Assembly: GCA_001683735.1 (NCBI GenBank)
Contig: LUGG01000010.1
Location: 62,001 to 126,000 of the forward strand
Length of the DNA stretch: 64,000 nucleotides
DNA from: Grifola frondosa
Lineage: Eukaryota; Basidiomycota; Agaricomycetes; Polyporales; Grifolaceae
Direction: 5' to 3'
The first letter of the stretch is position 1; each line of letters starts with the position of its first letter. This document shows, piece after piece, positions 12,439 through 24,065 of the stretch. The position numbers and the translations under genes were made by a program. The notes beneath the pieces were generated by a model. It saw only the letters and a program-made list of their open reading frames with translations. It had not been told where the DNA came from and ran no database searches.

Positions 12439-15400
12439 TTAAGAGGGGAGCCTGGTAGGATCCAGCTTGGTCGTCCACGCATGGAGCTCCTTCAAACTTG
12501 GAGCCGCGAGGGCGTACGAATTCGAGGCTGTGAAAAGAGTGAAAGTAAATCGCTTCTGCATATAAGAAGGGATCAGCTCCATTGCATGGATCGCACATGA
12601 ACAGAAAACGAACCCCAAGAAGCGCTTCCATCTCGGGATTGCTCTCTATGTTAACGCCATTGAGGCTGATGATGCCGATCTCCTCCACCTCATTGGAATG
12701 GGTGTACATATGCAAATATGGTCTAGAGGCGTTCTGAATGAGCTGTAAAGAAATCGAAGCAGTCTGAAAGTACCTTCGCAAAACGAACCACCGCCTCTCC
12801 CAAGTGTTCAAATTCGCGTCGACCATCAACATCAAATGACCCTTCTTCGTCGGTCCATCGCTATAGCAAGTAAAGGTCAACGCGGAGACGGCAAATCAGG
12901 AATAAATGACGCACTTGCGGGGTACAAGTTTCGTTGTAGAATTCAGCTTGAGTGACTCCACAGACAAGCTATCAGAAGCTTTTCCCGACTCCATACTGGA
13001 CACATCGGGTTCATTGGGTTCTTGGCTGATCACGATCTGCAGAATTATGAGCGCTCTATGTCATGACAAGATAGCATAGACAAAATTTTTTTACCTCTCC
13101 ACGATGGCCAAATCGCTTCTGCCATAAATCTAAAGCCTTCCGCACGAGATCTTCCGAAGCCCACACCTCTGCTCCAGCTTGTGTGACACGGTTCGGAGAT
13201 GCAGCAAGAATCACGCGTATCGCCTGCACGTCCGCCGCCCGTCGTTCCATAGTGACAAGCCTGGAATAGTCCTCCACGACAGAAACACCTCGGGGTTTCC
13301 ACACACCCAGCGCTTCCTCCCCGCGGACATACTTCTCCGCGGTGTCGAGACGCCACAGGTCTTTCGGCGAGCGGGTCAAGGGCGGGGAAAGGCGGACGGA
13401 GAATAGCGTGCTCGTTTTCGGGAGGATCTTTGTGGAACCGATAAAGGACATGAGCCGAGACGGCGGGGCGCATCACGTGTTTGTATCGTCACAGCTGTAT
13501 CCATCGAGAATTGCACCGGATCCGCACACGTCTCAACCGCGACGGACCAGCTCAACTGCAGGAAGACGCGCTGGTTAGTGCCTGTGACACGATTGAGCAG
13601 GATGGAGTCGTGGACGCTGGAGTCCCAGAGCGCTTCAGCTGTCACCGACCCCGTTCCGTCGGGCTTGTACTCGATCGTTTGTTGTTGCTGAAGCGGCAAT
13701 GTCACAAGGGACTTGGAGGACGATTCATGCAGTAGACCCTTCGCGTCGAGTAACCTCACGTTACCAAGGCGTATCCGTATGACCTCGGTCCATGGAAGCT
13801 GTCGGCCAGAGTGAGAAGTTAATGTCAGATGATCCGGCGTTGAAGGCCCTGGTGCAGTAAGAAAGAGCCGGGATCTAGGTACCTTGTGATATAACTGGGA
13901 CTGGAGAGTATGTCCCATCTGGTGTCAGCTCGCAGACCTGAAGCCAGGCAGTAACGTCATGCGATTGTTCCGTGACGAAGTCGTTTCTCGGATCGGCGCA
14001 TGGGAGGCAACGCTGCAGAGCGACCCTCTGGCGTACTTGGCGAGCTGTGCAGCGTTATTCGCTGCTCTCGAAGCTCATCCCAACGTTCCATGCGTTCAAG
14101 GTATGTAGGTTTCAGTCGTGCGTAGAACTCGATGGGTGCGTATCCTTGGCGCAGGTATGCAAGGACCTTCGAAGACGCCACCATCGAGAAGCTGCGGCGG
14201 AATTTGAGATCCGAAAGAGATGATGAATCCATGTCTATTGCCGAGGAAGGGTATACCTCCTCCGCAGAAAGGGAAGGGCCAATAAATGAAGACAGCCGAG
14301 CTTGCAAGTGGACGGATGAGAAATCAAGATGCGACAGACCCTTCACAGAGTCTACGATTAGGTAAAAGGTAAGTTTGCTGCCAGGGGGAACAGTTCCTGG
14401 AACAGGCGAGGAAGAGCGAGTGGACGTAGTGGAAGTATTGGCATGTTTCGGAGACAGTATAACGTTGGCAATCTTTATCTCCACACGACAAGAACCAATC
14501 GCTTCGGCAGTATATCGACAGAATATGGGCACGACGGAAGATGACGATAGTCGACGGGATAGAGGTGCAAGTGACAGCAATGCATTGCCAATGAAGGAAT
14601 ACTCCGGAGGTGGGGAATCATAGAAGGGTTCCTCCGATGAGAAGTGCTGGGAGTAGGATGGGCGATCAATGAACGTAGTCAAGTTACGCATGCGTTGGAG
14701 TTGGTGCTGCAGGCGATCTAACGACCACACATATATAGCATCGTGCCGTTTACGAGAACTTTAACAGCGACCGATGGCTGAGTGGCAGATGCAAGAACCG
14801 GGTCAGCAAATCTCCGAATTGATCCAGTCCAGCGATTGTATCGATTGCAGATGCTGGCGCAGCTAGGGAACCGCCGCTGCAATGGCAAAATTGTAAAGAA
14901 CATCTTTCCCAAGCTCTTTGCTGCGGGATCAGATTATAAGTCAGCGACTACGGAGTGTACGAAGAACAAAGTAAATGCCTGACGACGTTGGCTTCTTTCA
15001 CCAGCACTGCATTGGACAAAACAACTTCAGCCATAGAGAAGGACCGATGAGCTCTCCATCTGTCCAAAACCTTGCGGATAAGCCTGAGCTGCCTAGCCGA
15101 GTATATGACGGGTTCAAATGGCTCAGGGTCAAGGTCTGTCTCTCCTCTGGCTCGACATCCAACAGACGTTTCATATGAGTCTGAACGAGCTTGAGCTGGT
15201 GCTCCATCTGCTCCTTCTCCGCCTTGAGGTCCTCTGCTTCGTTCGATTCTGCTATGGCCTGCAGTCGTGACTCAAACTCGACACGCTGTGATTCAAGTTG
15301 ATTCTGAACGTCCTTCAGGGAGTCGCCCATCTCGGACTGTCGTGACTAGTCATCACATCAACGCTGGTGTCGTCTGTCAATGCATCGCTGGAAAATGGTC

Positions 15401-18400
15401 GACCCGACTCGCTCCAGATATCATCGGCCTGACTGAGGCTGCTTTCCGGGCGCTCGCGTTGTTGTCCCGCATCGTCTGACCTTTGCGATCTTCTCGAATA
15501 GCTTGTTCAGCCTCCTCGTAGGCAGATTGTCCAATGCGGGGTCCAGCCCCAGCCGAGCGAAAGCTGCTTCTCGTTTTGGAATGTCCAATCTACGTCCGCA
15601 AGATCCACAGATGATGAAGGAGAAGGCGGTCGTGTTCCTTCTCCCGCCTGGAGGTCAGCAGCCGAAACGGTGATATGCATGCTGGATTTTGCTATACGAT
15701 CACGTTGCTTCCGAACTTCTTCTGGATTATTGAAGCGGAAGACATGATGTTCGCCTGAATACTACCAAATGAACATAATGACTTGAGCCAATGACCTGTT
15801 CTACGCACCAAGAATTATACGGAAACCTGAATGTAGTTTGTATGCCTGGAGAGCAACATCAGTTAGCAACCGTCCATGGCGATGGTAACACAGCAAACGT
15901 GAGAACCAACCTGCCCTGGAGTAATTTGTCGCCCATTGAGGAACTTTGGGATACATTAGACACATCAAAGGAGGATGTATGAAACTAACGCACGGTAACA
16001 GCATCCGGCATTGCATGCAGCGTCACTTTCCCGTCGCTGTTCTCGAAGCAGCAGTGTTCGTCAACGATACTCTCGCCGCTCAGACGTATGGCAGCAGGTT
16101 TCTGGCTGTCGAGCCGACCAACCTATGTTCCGAGTCTTCAGGACTTGTGTGTAATTAGATAAGAGATGAAACGCACAACAGTTGTGCCGGGCTTGAGTTG
16201 GTAGATCAGACACTCGCTCATAAGAGGGTCTGCGGCAAACAGTTAGTGATTGGGAAATAGGAGCAACGAAGCACAGACCTTCATTCTATACGTGGTTGCG
16301 GCTTATCAGCATGCCAACGCATTTTGAAGACAATTTCACATACCAAGTTAACCAAATGAGGCATCTAAAAGCAAGTATCATGATATCAGGTTGGACAACT
16401 AATCAATCGTAAGCAAGCAATGAAGAGACGTACTCTCTTCGGGGTATGCACGCCAACGTTATTCTTCTCAACAGTAATACCCAGTTCTTCTAAGGCCTTC
16501 TCTCGCTCCTTCTGGACTGCTTGCGTTCTCTGCATCTTCTCCTCCCACGTCTCGTTCAAGCTCTCCATCAGCTTCTCGCTGGTCTCTAGCTGCTCCTGCA
16601 GCTCTGCCTTGGTGACCGTCTTGAGCGTGCCATCCTTTGCCTGGTATGTGACCTTCTGTTGTGCAGCAGGTATGTGAGGGTCATAAGTCGCTTCGCTGCT
16701 GCTGCCAGCCACGCGTGCTGATGGATTCACATTAACAAAGATTGAACTACGCGTACACGCGAGAACATACCTCTGAGCATCTCCAATTCTTCCTTGAGCT
16801 CGCGCACAAGCCTGGCATTGGGGTCTTCATTGACCACAGCCTTGTTCTTAATCTTCTTGGCCTGATCAGCATACCGCAATGTACTCAGAGTCTCCTCGTA
16901 CTGGACATCGGCGGGCGATATCGCAGCAATCATCGCTGTCTTTGAGTTACCCCCAGGCTGTCCTTCAGCAGCCATGTCAAGACCTGATTCATGCGCTGGT
17001 CAGTGCGAGTCCTGTCATAGAAAAGTAGAACACAAACAGAATCTCGGTAAGGCACGAACTCGTCGGCCTTGCCTTTCTTGCCCTTCTTGCCGTCGGATTG
17101 ACTTGCAGCAGCGAGCGCGGCGATGACTTTCCCGAGCGTAGTCAGAGACTTATTGATGTTGGCACCTTCCTTTAACCTCTGTCCTGTCGCTCCGGTAGAA
17201 TTGGCACGTTCGGAACCGGCTAAATCGACCAAACTGTCATGTACATGATGAGGTTCGGCATCAGACAATTTTGGGCGGAATGATTTACCTGATACGCGAA
17301 ACTTTCTCGGTGTCCAAATTTGTATCCACGTCATGTCTTTTCATGGTCAAAAGGAGTGTGAACACGGCGTGCGAACGCGAGGATCTAGTAAACGTTACAT
17401 GTTAGCACGACAGTAATGCTCCTGTCAACGCAGAATACGAACGTCTCGTTCATGTTGGTCGCCGCTACCGTTCTCGCTTTATTTCCCTCGTCCATGAGAG
17501 TCATCATCTCATCGTAGCTGTTCACGACGAGTTTTGATAGATCCTCCACGTACGGACCCAAACTTGGATGTTCGCGGACCCTGAGATTTCCTGTATTCTT
17601 GGGATTTAGCAGGTCCCGTACCTTCTCGTTGTAGATCTGCAGCACACCTATGAGCATGAAAGGCCTCTGTGGCGCACAGTGTGCGTACCTCAATGTACGA
17701 GACCTCTACCGTAAAGTGAACATGTGGGTCTGCGGCCTTCTTGTCCTCGACTCGTACGAACAGCTCAGAACAGGTGAGAGGGATGATGCCCTTGTCGGCG
17801 CCATCTTTGATGCACGCAAGGATCAGCGTCTCGCGGAGCAGTCTATGTGAAGGACGACGTACACCCCATCATACTAAATGAGCATAGCAGTCAGTGCGAG
17901 GGCCGGACTCTAAAATACGAGGAACATGCCTATAGGACTTTCCAGAACCTGAGCAGCAGCAGTCAGCGCAACACACCTTTAACCACAACACTACGCACCT
18001 GTCTGTCCATCTTCATGCGGCACTCGTCAGTCACTCGAGCCATTTAATCATGAGGAAATACACGCACAAGCTAAGATACACGCGTTGAAACCCGCAAAGC
18101 CATGATCTAGTAGCTCCTTGCCCAAATCATCGTACAGCGTTTGCTGCGAGCAGTAGTTCGGTTCGTCACGGGAGCCGGCCGACCAGTAGCTCTTGTCGAA
18201 CGTAAAGTTCATGGTCTTGCGCTCGGTAGCGCGGCCAGAAGCTGCCTGTGCACCCTGGGAGCCTGCCTCTGGGGGTCCGAGGATTGTCTGGTTGCCTTCC
18301 ATACGGACGAGACATTTCGCGCCGCGAGCAATCTCTGTTCATGGCAAGATAGTAGTCGCCGCGTAAAACATAGAGAAGCCAGATGGAACAGTCATGAGTG

Positions 18401-18495
18401 CGTACTTGCGAGCAAACGCGAAAACACGAACCGCGCGAGTTGAGGGGCCGGCACCGGACGACGACCTTGATGTTTCCGTCGCCATGCTCAGCCAT
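12439..18495 (-). CDS. Kinesin-3 (UNC-104/KIF1 type) with FHA and PH domains
   Basis: Plus-end microtubule motor. Fungal members carry early endosomes and vesicles (family knowledge). The motor opens at 18495 with [20 protein letters not shown]. Nucleotide motifs are [23 protein letters not shown] and [18 protein letters not shown] is a short basic insert. The neck [11 protein letters not shown] is followed by coiled coil ([20 protein letters not shown]), then FHA ([20 protein letters not shown]). Next are KIF1-type middle repeats ([19 protein letters not shown]), a DUF3694-like stalk, and a C-terminal PH domain ([20 protein letters not shown] to [16 protein letters not shown]). The stop is TAA at 12439. 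P-loop and FHA pieces lie on microexons (17863-17873, 17930-17948, 17999-18010, 16279-16285, 16344-16364). Several one-base indels between about 14750 and 15580 break the stalk reading frame. Confidence 0.93.
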
Positions 18496-20260
18496 CGACT
18501 TGCGTTATCAAGAAGCGTCAGATTGTGCGGCTGTGGGGTTCCAAACAACGTGGAAGCGAGGTGGCAGCAAGAAATGAGCGGATGCGCAGGCAACCCTTGA
18601 GCACGACTTGGAGGCAACCTGCACTACAGCAACGCCAATTTCGGTTTGCAGTGAGACGCCCAGCGTTTCGTTACGCGCCGGACCGAGGCCGAACAATTCG
18701 GCCGGCGTGGCCGGAGCCTTTAAATGCATCCGTGCCTCCAAGTTCGAGCAATAAACTCAACATGTATTCCTTAAAACAACCAACGTCCCGAGACTCTCAT
18801 AGATTTAAACAGATATAATTGATGTACAGAGAATGTCATCACGCGAAGAACATCGTGTTATGCAGGACTCGTCCGTAACCATCGAACAAGCGCGCGAGCG
18901 TCGAAGGCCACCGCTGTGACTTTAAACGGTAGAATATGCAACGACTCGTTGAACCAGCATCATGCTTATCTCACTGCATCCTTTGAAAGGAGGGGGCGAG
19001 ACAAGCTATGAGGTTAATTTCGAGCTTATTGAAAAAATCAGTGCCAGTTGAGGTCGGCGTGAATTGGATCAGAATCACCTGCTGTGTCTCCCCAAGCTGT
19101 ATACTCCGTCCGTGTCATGCAAGATGCATAATCGTATCTAGCTTAGAGGGACTGCGCATACATTCATCAGTCTATCCCAGACGGTGGATGTGCTCATGGC
19201 TGAATTTGCACCCGCCTCGAAATTGCGCCAAGCACGACGAGACCTCTGCATTCAGAACAACGGAAGTTTTCCGTGGAATGAAGGGGAGAGCACAGCGAAT
19301 GTGAGGACTGACGAAGCGATGGACAAGGAACAATAGATATGCAGCGATGAATACGCGTGCATCGGGAGCGGGCCATAGAACCGGAAATATGGCCCGAGAA
19401 GCGCAGAGCGACAATTCGGTGCGCGCAGTGCGTGGACGTCGACGAGGCGCAACGGTAAAGCCGACAGCAAGTGCCGTGGCATGATTCATCGAGATATCCC
19501 GGTGAAGATTTGCATGCGACCGCGCCAGTTCTTTCTTTACGGTACCGGTAAGCGGCGGATATGATTGGGAGATTTCGCGCATTCCGATGGCGCGAAATGC
19601 GCAGACGATGGCCATTGAAGGGAGGCGCCACCGCCTTGTCCCAGAGTCGAAGGCTCGGAGCTCGAGGCAGATAGATAGTAATCGCCCGCCGGATAAAGAC
19701 GATTGATAACATGGGCGCGTTACGAGAGACCGCCGGGAGCGACAAGAAATGACTACAGATGGGACAGCGATAGCTGCTCGCCGCTGTGCGCAGCTGTGAG
19801 ATATGTCAAGGAAAAAAAAAGTAAAATGTGCGATTCGACGGAGAATGAAGGAGGAGAGGAGAAGATTTACGTGCGGCCAAAAATTGGAACTCGTGGCTTG
19901 GAAGAAGCAGTGCGGTCGCTGAGCGTGTGAGTGCGTCCGCGAGCAGCCACAACGCTCGTCAACACTCGGCCCTTCGCCTTCCCCACCTCTCAAGCCCTCC
20001 CCTCACTATCCCCTCGTCCTCCACACACCCCTCCTCCTCTCCTCCTCATTCTCGGGCATATCGTCACCGTTCACCATCGCCTACCCCCGGCGTCCGCGCG
20101 CCTGCTTCCTATCGCATCTCAATACCCATCTCTGCGCTTCCGAAGCTTGCCATTTTCGTCTGCCCTTTCTCCTGCATGCGACTACACGTCGGCAATTCCG
20201 AGTTCGTGCACACTCTTCGTGAATTCCTCTTCATCCCCCGTGGTCTCCCGCTGCTCGCAG
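18496..20260. other. Long divergent intergenic region
   Basis: About 1.77 kb between the kinesin (-) and LDB-like (+) starts. The last ~300 bp are a C/T-rich leader (about 19960-20060) ending in ..CTGCTCGCAG directly before the ATG, so a 5'-UTR intron acceptor there is possible. Several mutually overlapping minus-strand frames (19172-19993) are open but show no family features. I do not call them genes. Confidence 0.5.
18687..18703. repeat. Short inverted repeat upstream of kinesin-3
   Basis: GGCCGAA, spacer CAA, TTCGGCC: a perfect 7-bp inverted repeat about 190 bp before the kinesin start. It could be a zinc-cluster factor site or chance. Confidence 0.25.
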
Positions 20261-20874
20261 ATGAACCATACTACAGAGATGATGCCGCGCGGCATCCCTC
20301 ATATCCCCCAGACCATGCTCGCTACCCAGCGTTTTCTCCCACCACAGCAGGCCGCTCAGCAGCAGCAGCAGCAGCCTCAACCCGCCCACATGCCCCTTAT
20401 GCAAAATGGCCAACCCTCGAATCCCGCCATCGGCATCATTGGCGGACAGCCCAATAATTCTGCCGCCAATTACTCGCTGCAACTCCAGCAGGCAAATCAA
20501 CAGCGACGCATCGCCATGCAGCACGGCAACCCTCAGGTGCACCCCCAAGGCCTTCCCCAAGGCCTCCCGCAAGGTCTCCCCCCTCAGCCGGGCAGTGCGG
20601 GCCCGTCCCATATCAACGGTCTCGGCCCCAACTTACAGAACATGGCTTTTCCCGCCAGTATGATGCCCCAGCAGCAGGTCCGCCGTGTTTCCTCCCAGCC
20701 AGCTCAGCTCAACCAGCTTTCTGCCCATCTCGGCGGCGGCGTGCAGCCCGGATTGGGTGGTATGGGCGGGATGGCCTCAGCTCGACGGTACCTCCCCATC
20801 TACGACAAGTCGTCTCGCAGCAGCAACAGCTCCGCATGCAGCAGCAGCAGCACCAACAGCAGCAGCAGCAGCAC

Positions 20875-20906
<32 letters not shown>

Positions 20907-23567
20907 ACAGCAGCAGCAGCAGGTGCATCAGGGACACATGTCGCCCCAGATGGCGATGGCGCTGAGCCGCCAGCAACACCCAGCGATGACGCCCCATCCA
21001 CGAGCCTCATCGGCTCAGGCCTCACAGATGAGCACCCTCGTGCAGCCGCCATCGCTTCCACAGTCGCACTCGGGAGGCATGCAGCCATCTATGCATCAGA
21101 ATGCCTTCTCCAATTCGATGTCGCTCGCGCACCAGCATCAGCCGTCGCCACTCGCGCCATCGCCACACATGGGCGGGACATCCCAAGTGCCGTCCAACCT
21201 GGCCAACAGCATGCCCAGCAGCGCGGTCCCTCCTCAGGCGTCCGCCGGCCGCAACCAGTTCTCGCCCGATAACGCGATGTTCTCGCCCTTTCAGATACAC
21301 TCCATGCAACGGATGGCACCAACCAACGGCCAGTTTTCTTTCGTGCCATCTTCCACTCCCCCAAATCAGGTCAGCGATCTGTCGCAGAACGTCGGTAATG
21401 CGCAGCTCAACGCGTCGGGATCGGGTCCCCGTCAAAGTATGGTGGCTACCCCGCACAGACGTTAGCGTTCGAGCACATGTCACAAGGAAGCGATGTCTAC
21501 CCTCCGCAGTTCATGTCCCAAGCACAAATGAACGCGCCACCTCGACCGCCATCACACAATGCGCCTCCTACGGGTTTCTCCCTCTCAGCGGCTCAGCAGC
21601 AACAGCAGCAGCAGATCCAGCAGATCCAACAGATGCACCGCCAGTCCCCCCGCCAGCCGGAGCACCTTAATCCTCACATGTCGCAGACCCAACGGCCGCA
21701 GTCTCAACCCCAGGCACCGCCGCGCCAATCCCCACCACAGGCCGGGCCCTCGCGTACGCCGCGTGTCTCGCATCCCCGCTACCTACGAACGCGGGCATGG
21801 TCCCGCCACGCCTGCCTCCGCAGACTCAACCTGGGCCTCCGCCACCCTCCATTCAGCCTTCTCTGCCTGCTCCTGGCCAGCCTGTACATATCGCGCCGAG
21901 ACAACCTCCTCCGCTCCCAGCGCCGGCGCCATCCTCCAATGTTGCTCCTGTGGCACCAAGTACGTCTGATATCCTGCCTCCAGTGGCACCGTCAATTCAA
22001 TCTGTTCGACCGCCGCCGTACGTTGTTTGTTTTCGCTCGTTGTTAGCGCTCATTCGTGTTTCTGTCTTTGTATAGTGATGGGAGATTTCTAGGCGTTGGC
22101 CAGGCTATCAGTCGGATGACATACTTTAGCGGGCAGCTAGGGACAGAACGCGAAGAGGTTCGTCCGATTTTCTGCAGTATCTCTGTTCACATCTCACAAT
22201 CCACGGCGTTGGTGTTGATAGAAGATGCATTTGTCGTACTGGGAGGGTTTTGTGAATGATTTCTTCAGGCCACAAGCTGTAGTAAAGTTTACGTTGTGGA
22301 AAGATAACCAGAGGCAGGAGGCGAAACCCTTCGGTGAGTGATCCCGGCCCGCTTACTGTTCACTAGTTCTCATGGTTTCTGCATGCTGCAGAGATTGGGA
22401 CGCCCATTCTCCCGCGGTTTTTTCTGGTGACGACGCAGTCCGGCGTGAAGAACATGACAATCACCCTTGACGGTGCGCGGGAGCGCTTGATAGCGCACAA
22501 CCACTCGCTCCTGGAGTGCATTAACGCGAGCTGGACTTTCCGGTATACGAACGGGTATACGGTTGTCTTGCGGGGCCCGTTCTCTGTCCACGTCCATGCG
22601 GTGCCGTCCCAGGCGCACAACAGCCTCCTCTATCAGTTCGACCAGATGCAGTTCGATGCATACTCCCATGAAAAGCTCATCTCCGTCGACTCCATCATCG
22701 GCCAGCGTGTGCCGGAGTCGCCCAAAACTATCCCAGCGACACCGACCCCCACTGCGAACGGTGTGGGCAACCACGCCCCGACGGAGGACGACAGACGATA
22801 TGAGGAGCCGAGGTTCATTATCGACCACGCGATCGTACCCGGGGAGCCAGTGAATGCTTTCGGCATCCCGCAGGCCACGATGCGGTGTCTGGAGGTGAGC
22901 CATTGCATGGAGTTGTCATGGACGCTGACAACCGACTCCATGCAGCTGGCGGAAAGCGTCGCACAGATGTCGGACCTGATTCAGTTTTCCAAAGAGCGGC
23001 GATTGGGGCCCATTGGTGAGTAGCCTTGCTTCGTCGCTGTTGATCTTGCTAACCGTATGCGTTGCAGCTGCTTTAACGCGTTGGGCTATCGAGTTTCGGA
23101 ACGCAGGACAGCCGATGCGTCCGGGCGGCATCCCTGTCGCTGGCAGTAGTCATATCCCAAATGATCCTAGAGGTCTTGACGGTTTCAACAGTATCAGGAA
23201 CGGTACGAATGGCCTGGCGCCTACGCCCCCGGTCACGCTCTATTCGAATACACCGCGTAGTCCGAATCAACCACAGGCTCCGCCTTCTGCGAACCCCCAA
23301 AATGCGCCGCAGCCTGCGGATGGCCCGTCGTCGAAGCAAAACAAGGCGGTTCCGCCGCAGCCTCCCCAGGCGAGTGGTGCCACGCCTGCGTCCACACCGG
23401 CCGCGGCGCCGACAACCGGCGGACCCACGACGCCGTCGATGACGAACGCATCACTAAAGCGGAAGGCCCCTCCTCAGCGGACGGAGACGAATTCGCCGTC
23501 GACGGCGGAGCAGCCACCCCCGGCGAAGCGTGTTACACGAAAAAAGGGGCGGACACAAGGAGGATAA
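20261..23567 (+). CDS. LIM-domain-binding (LDB) type transcriptional co-regulator, Q-rich
   Basis: Relative of animal LDB1 and of fungal PtaB, Adn1 and Mfg1, which partner LisH/Flo8-like factors in adhesion and development (family knowledge; the role here is inferred). A Met/Gln/Pro-rich N-terminus contains LPQGLPQGLPQGLPP and a long poly-Q run. The LIM-binding domain follows: LSYWEGFVNDFFRPQAVVKF, VTTQSGVKNMTITLDGARER, ECINASWTFRYTNGYTVVLR and EVSHCMELSWTLTTDSM. The tail is Pro/Ala-rich and ends with basic KRKAPPQR and KRVTRKKGR. The start is MNHTTEMMPRG at 20261. The N-terminal half needs three one-base additions in short G or C runs (20768-20770, 21427-21430, 21774-21777) to stay in one frame. 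The conserved domain itself is intact across its introns. Confidence 0.85.
20818..20922 (+). repeat. CAG/CAA/CAC microsatellite encoding poly-Q
   Basis: About 105 bp of almost uninterrupted CAG with CAA and CAC codons inside the LDB-like gene. Encodes Gln with a few His; likely length-polymorphic. Confidence 0.85.
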
Positions 23568-24065
23568 TTTTGTGTTGTACTTGCATCGTATTGCCATCGG
23601 TTTCGCTATTTTGCTTTTGGATGTGCATTTGCTCAATTGATATTCTACTCTGCATAGCATAGATCTGTATCGTAGTACCTCAGGCTCTTCCGTGGGCCTT
23701 TCTCGCACGCAAGCACGGCGGCAGATTGATGGTGTGCTCGTTGTCTTATCATTTTTCTATTTATCTGTCTCTTGTAGTGTATACTAATCATCTATCGTTG
23801 GAGCATGTTGTTGTGATGTTCACTGTCATCATACCCCAGCATTCTCAATGGTTGATCGATGGACATTCGAACGTGGACGCAGGTAGCCGCGAGTGGCTGA
23901 GTTGATGGGAGATTTTCGGCTTCGGTGGCGTCTCGGATCTGATACCCGCGCGCTGGCTTGGGGCTGTCACCTGCCGCTGTCGCTAGATGTATAGACAGAC
24001 AAAATGCATACAAGACATGGATTGCAAATAGTGAAGCACTAAGGTAGTACATGGAGGCATGAGCA
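23568..24065. other. Intergenic, convergent 3' ends
   Basis: About 500 bp between the LDB-like and PNUTS-like stops. 3' UTR sequence only, as far as I can see. Confidence 0.5.

Noticed and set aside
19172..19993. Minus-strand open frame of 273 codons upstream of the LDB-like gene
   Set aside because: Overlaps other open frames in the same GC-rich DNA, has no family motif, odd composition (many Arg, Ser, Cys) and lies in a promoter/leader region.
20760..20809. Fifty-bp GT..AAG intron to explain the first LDB-like frame change
   Set aside because: Phase fits, but the AAG acceptor is weak, and a single extra G gives continuous protein like the other two breaks.
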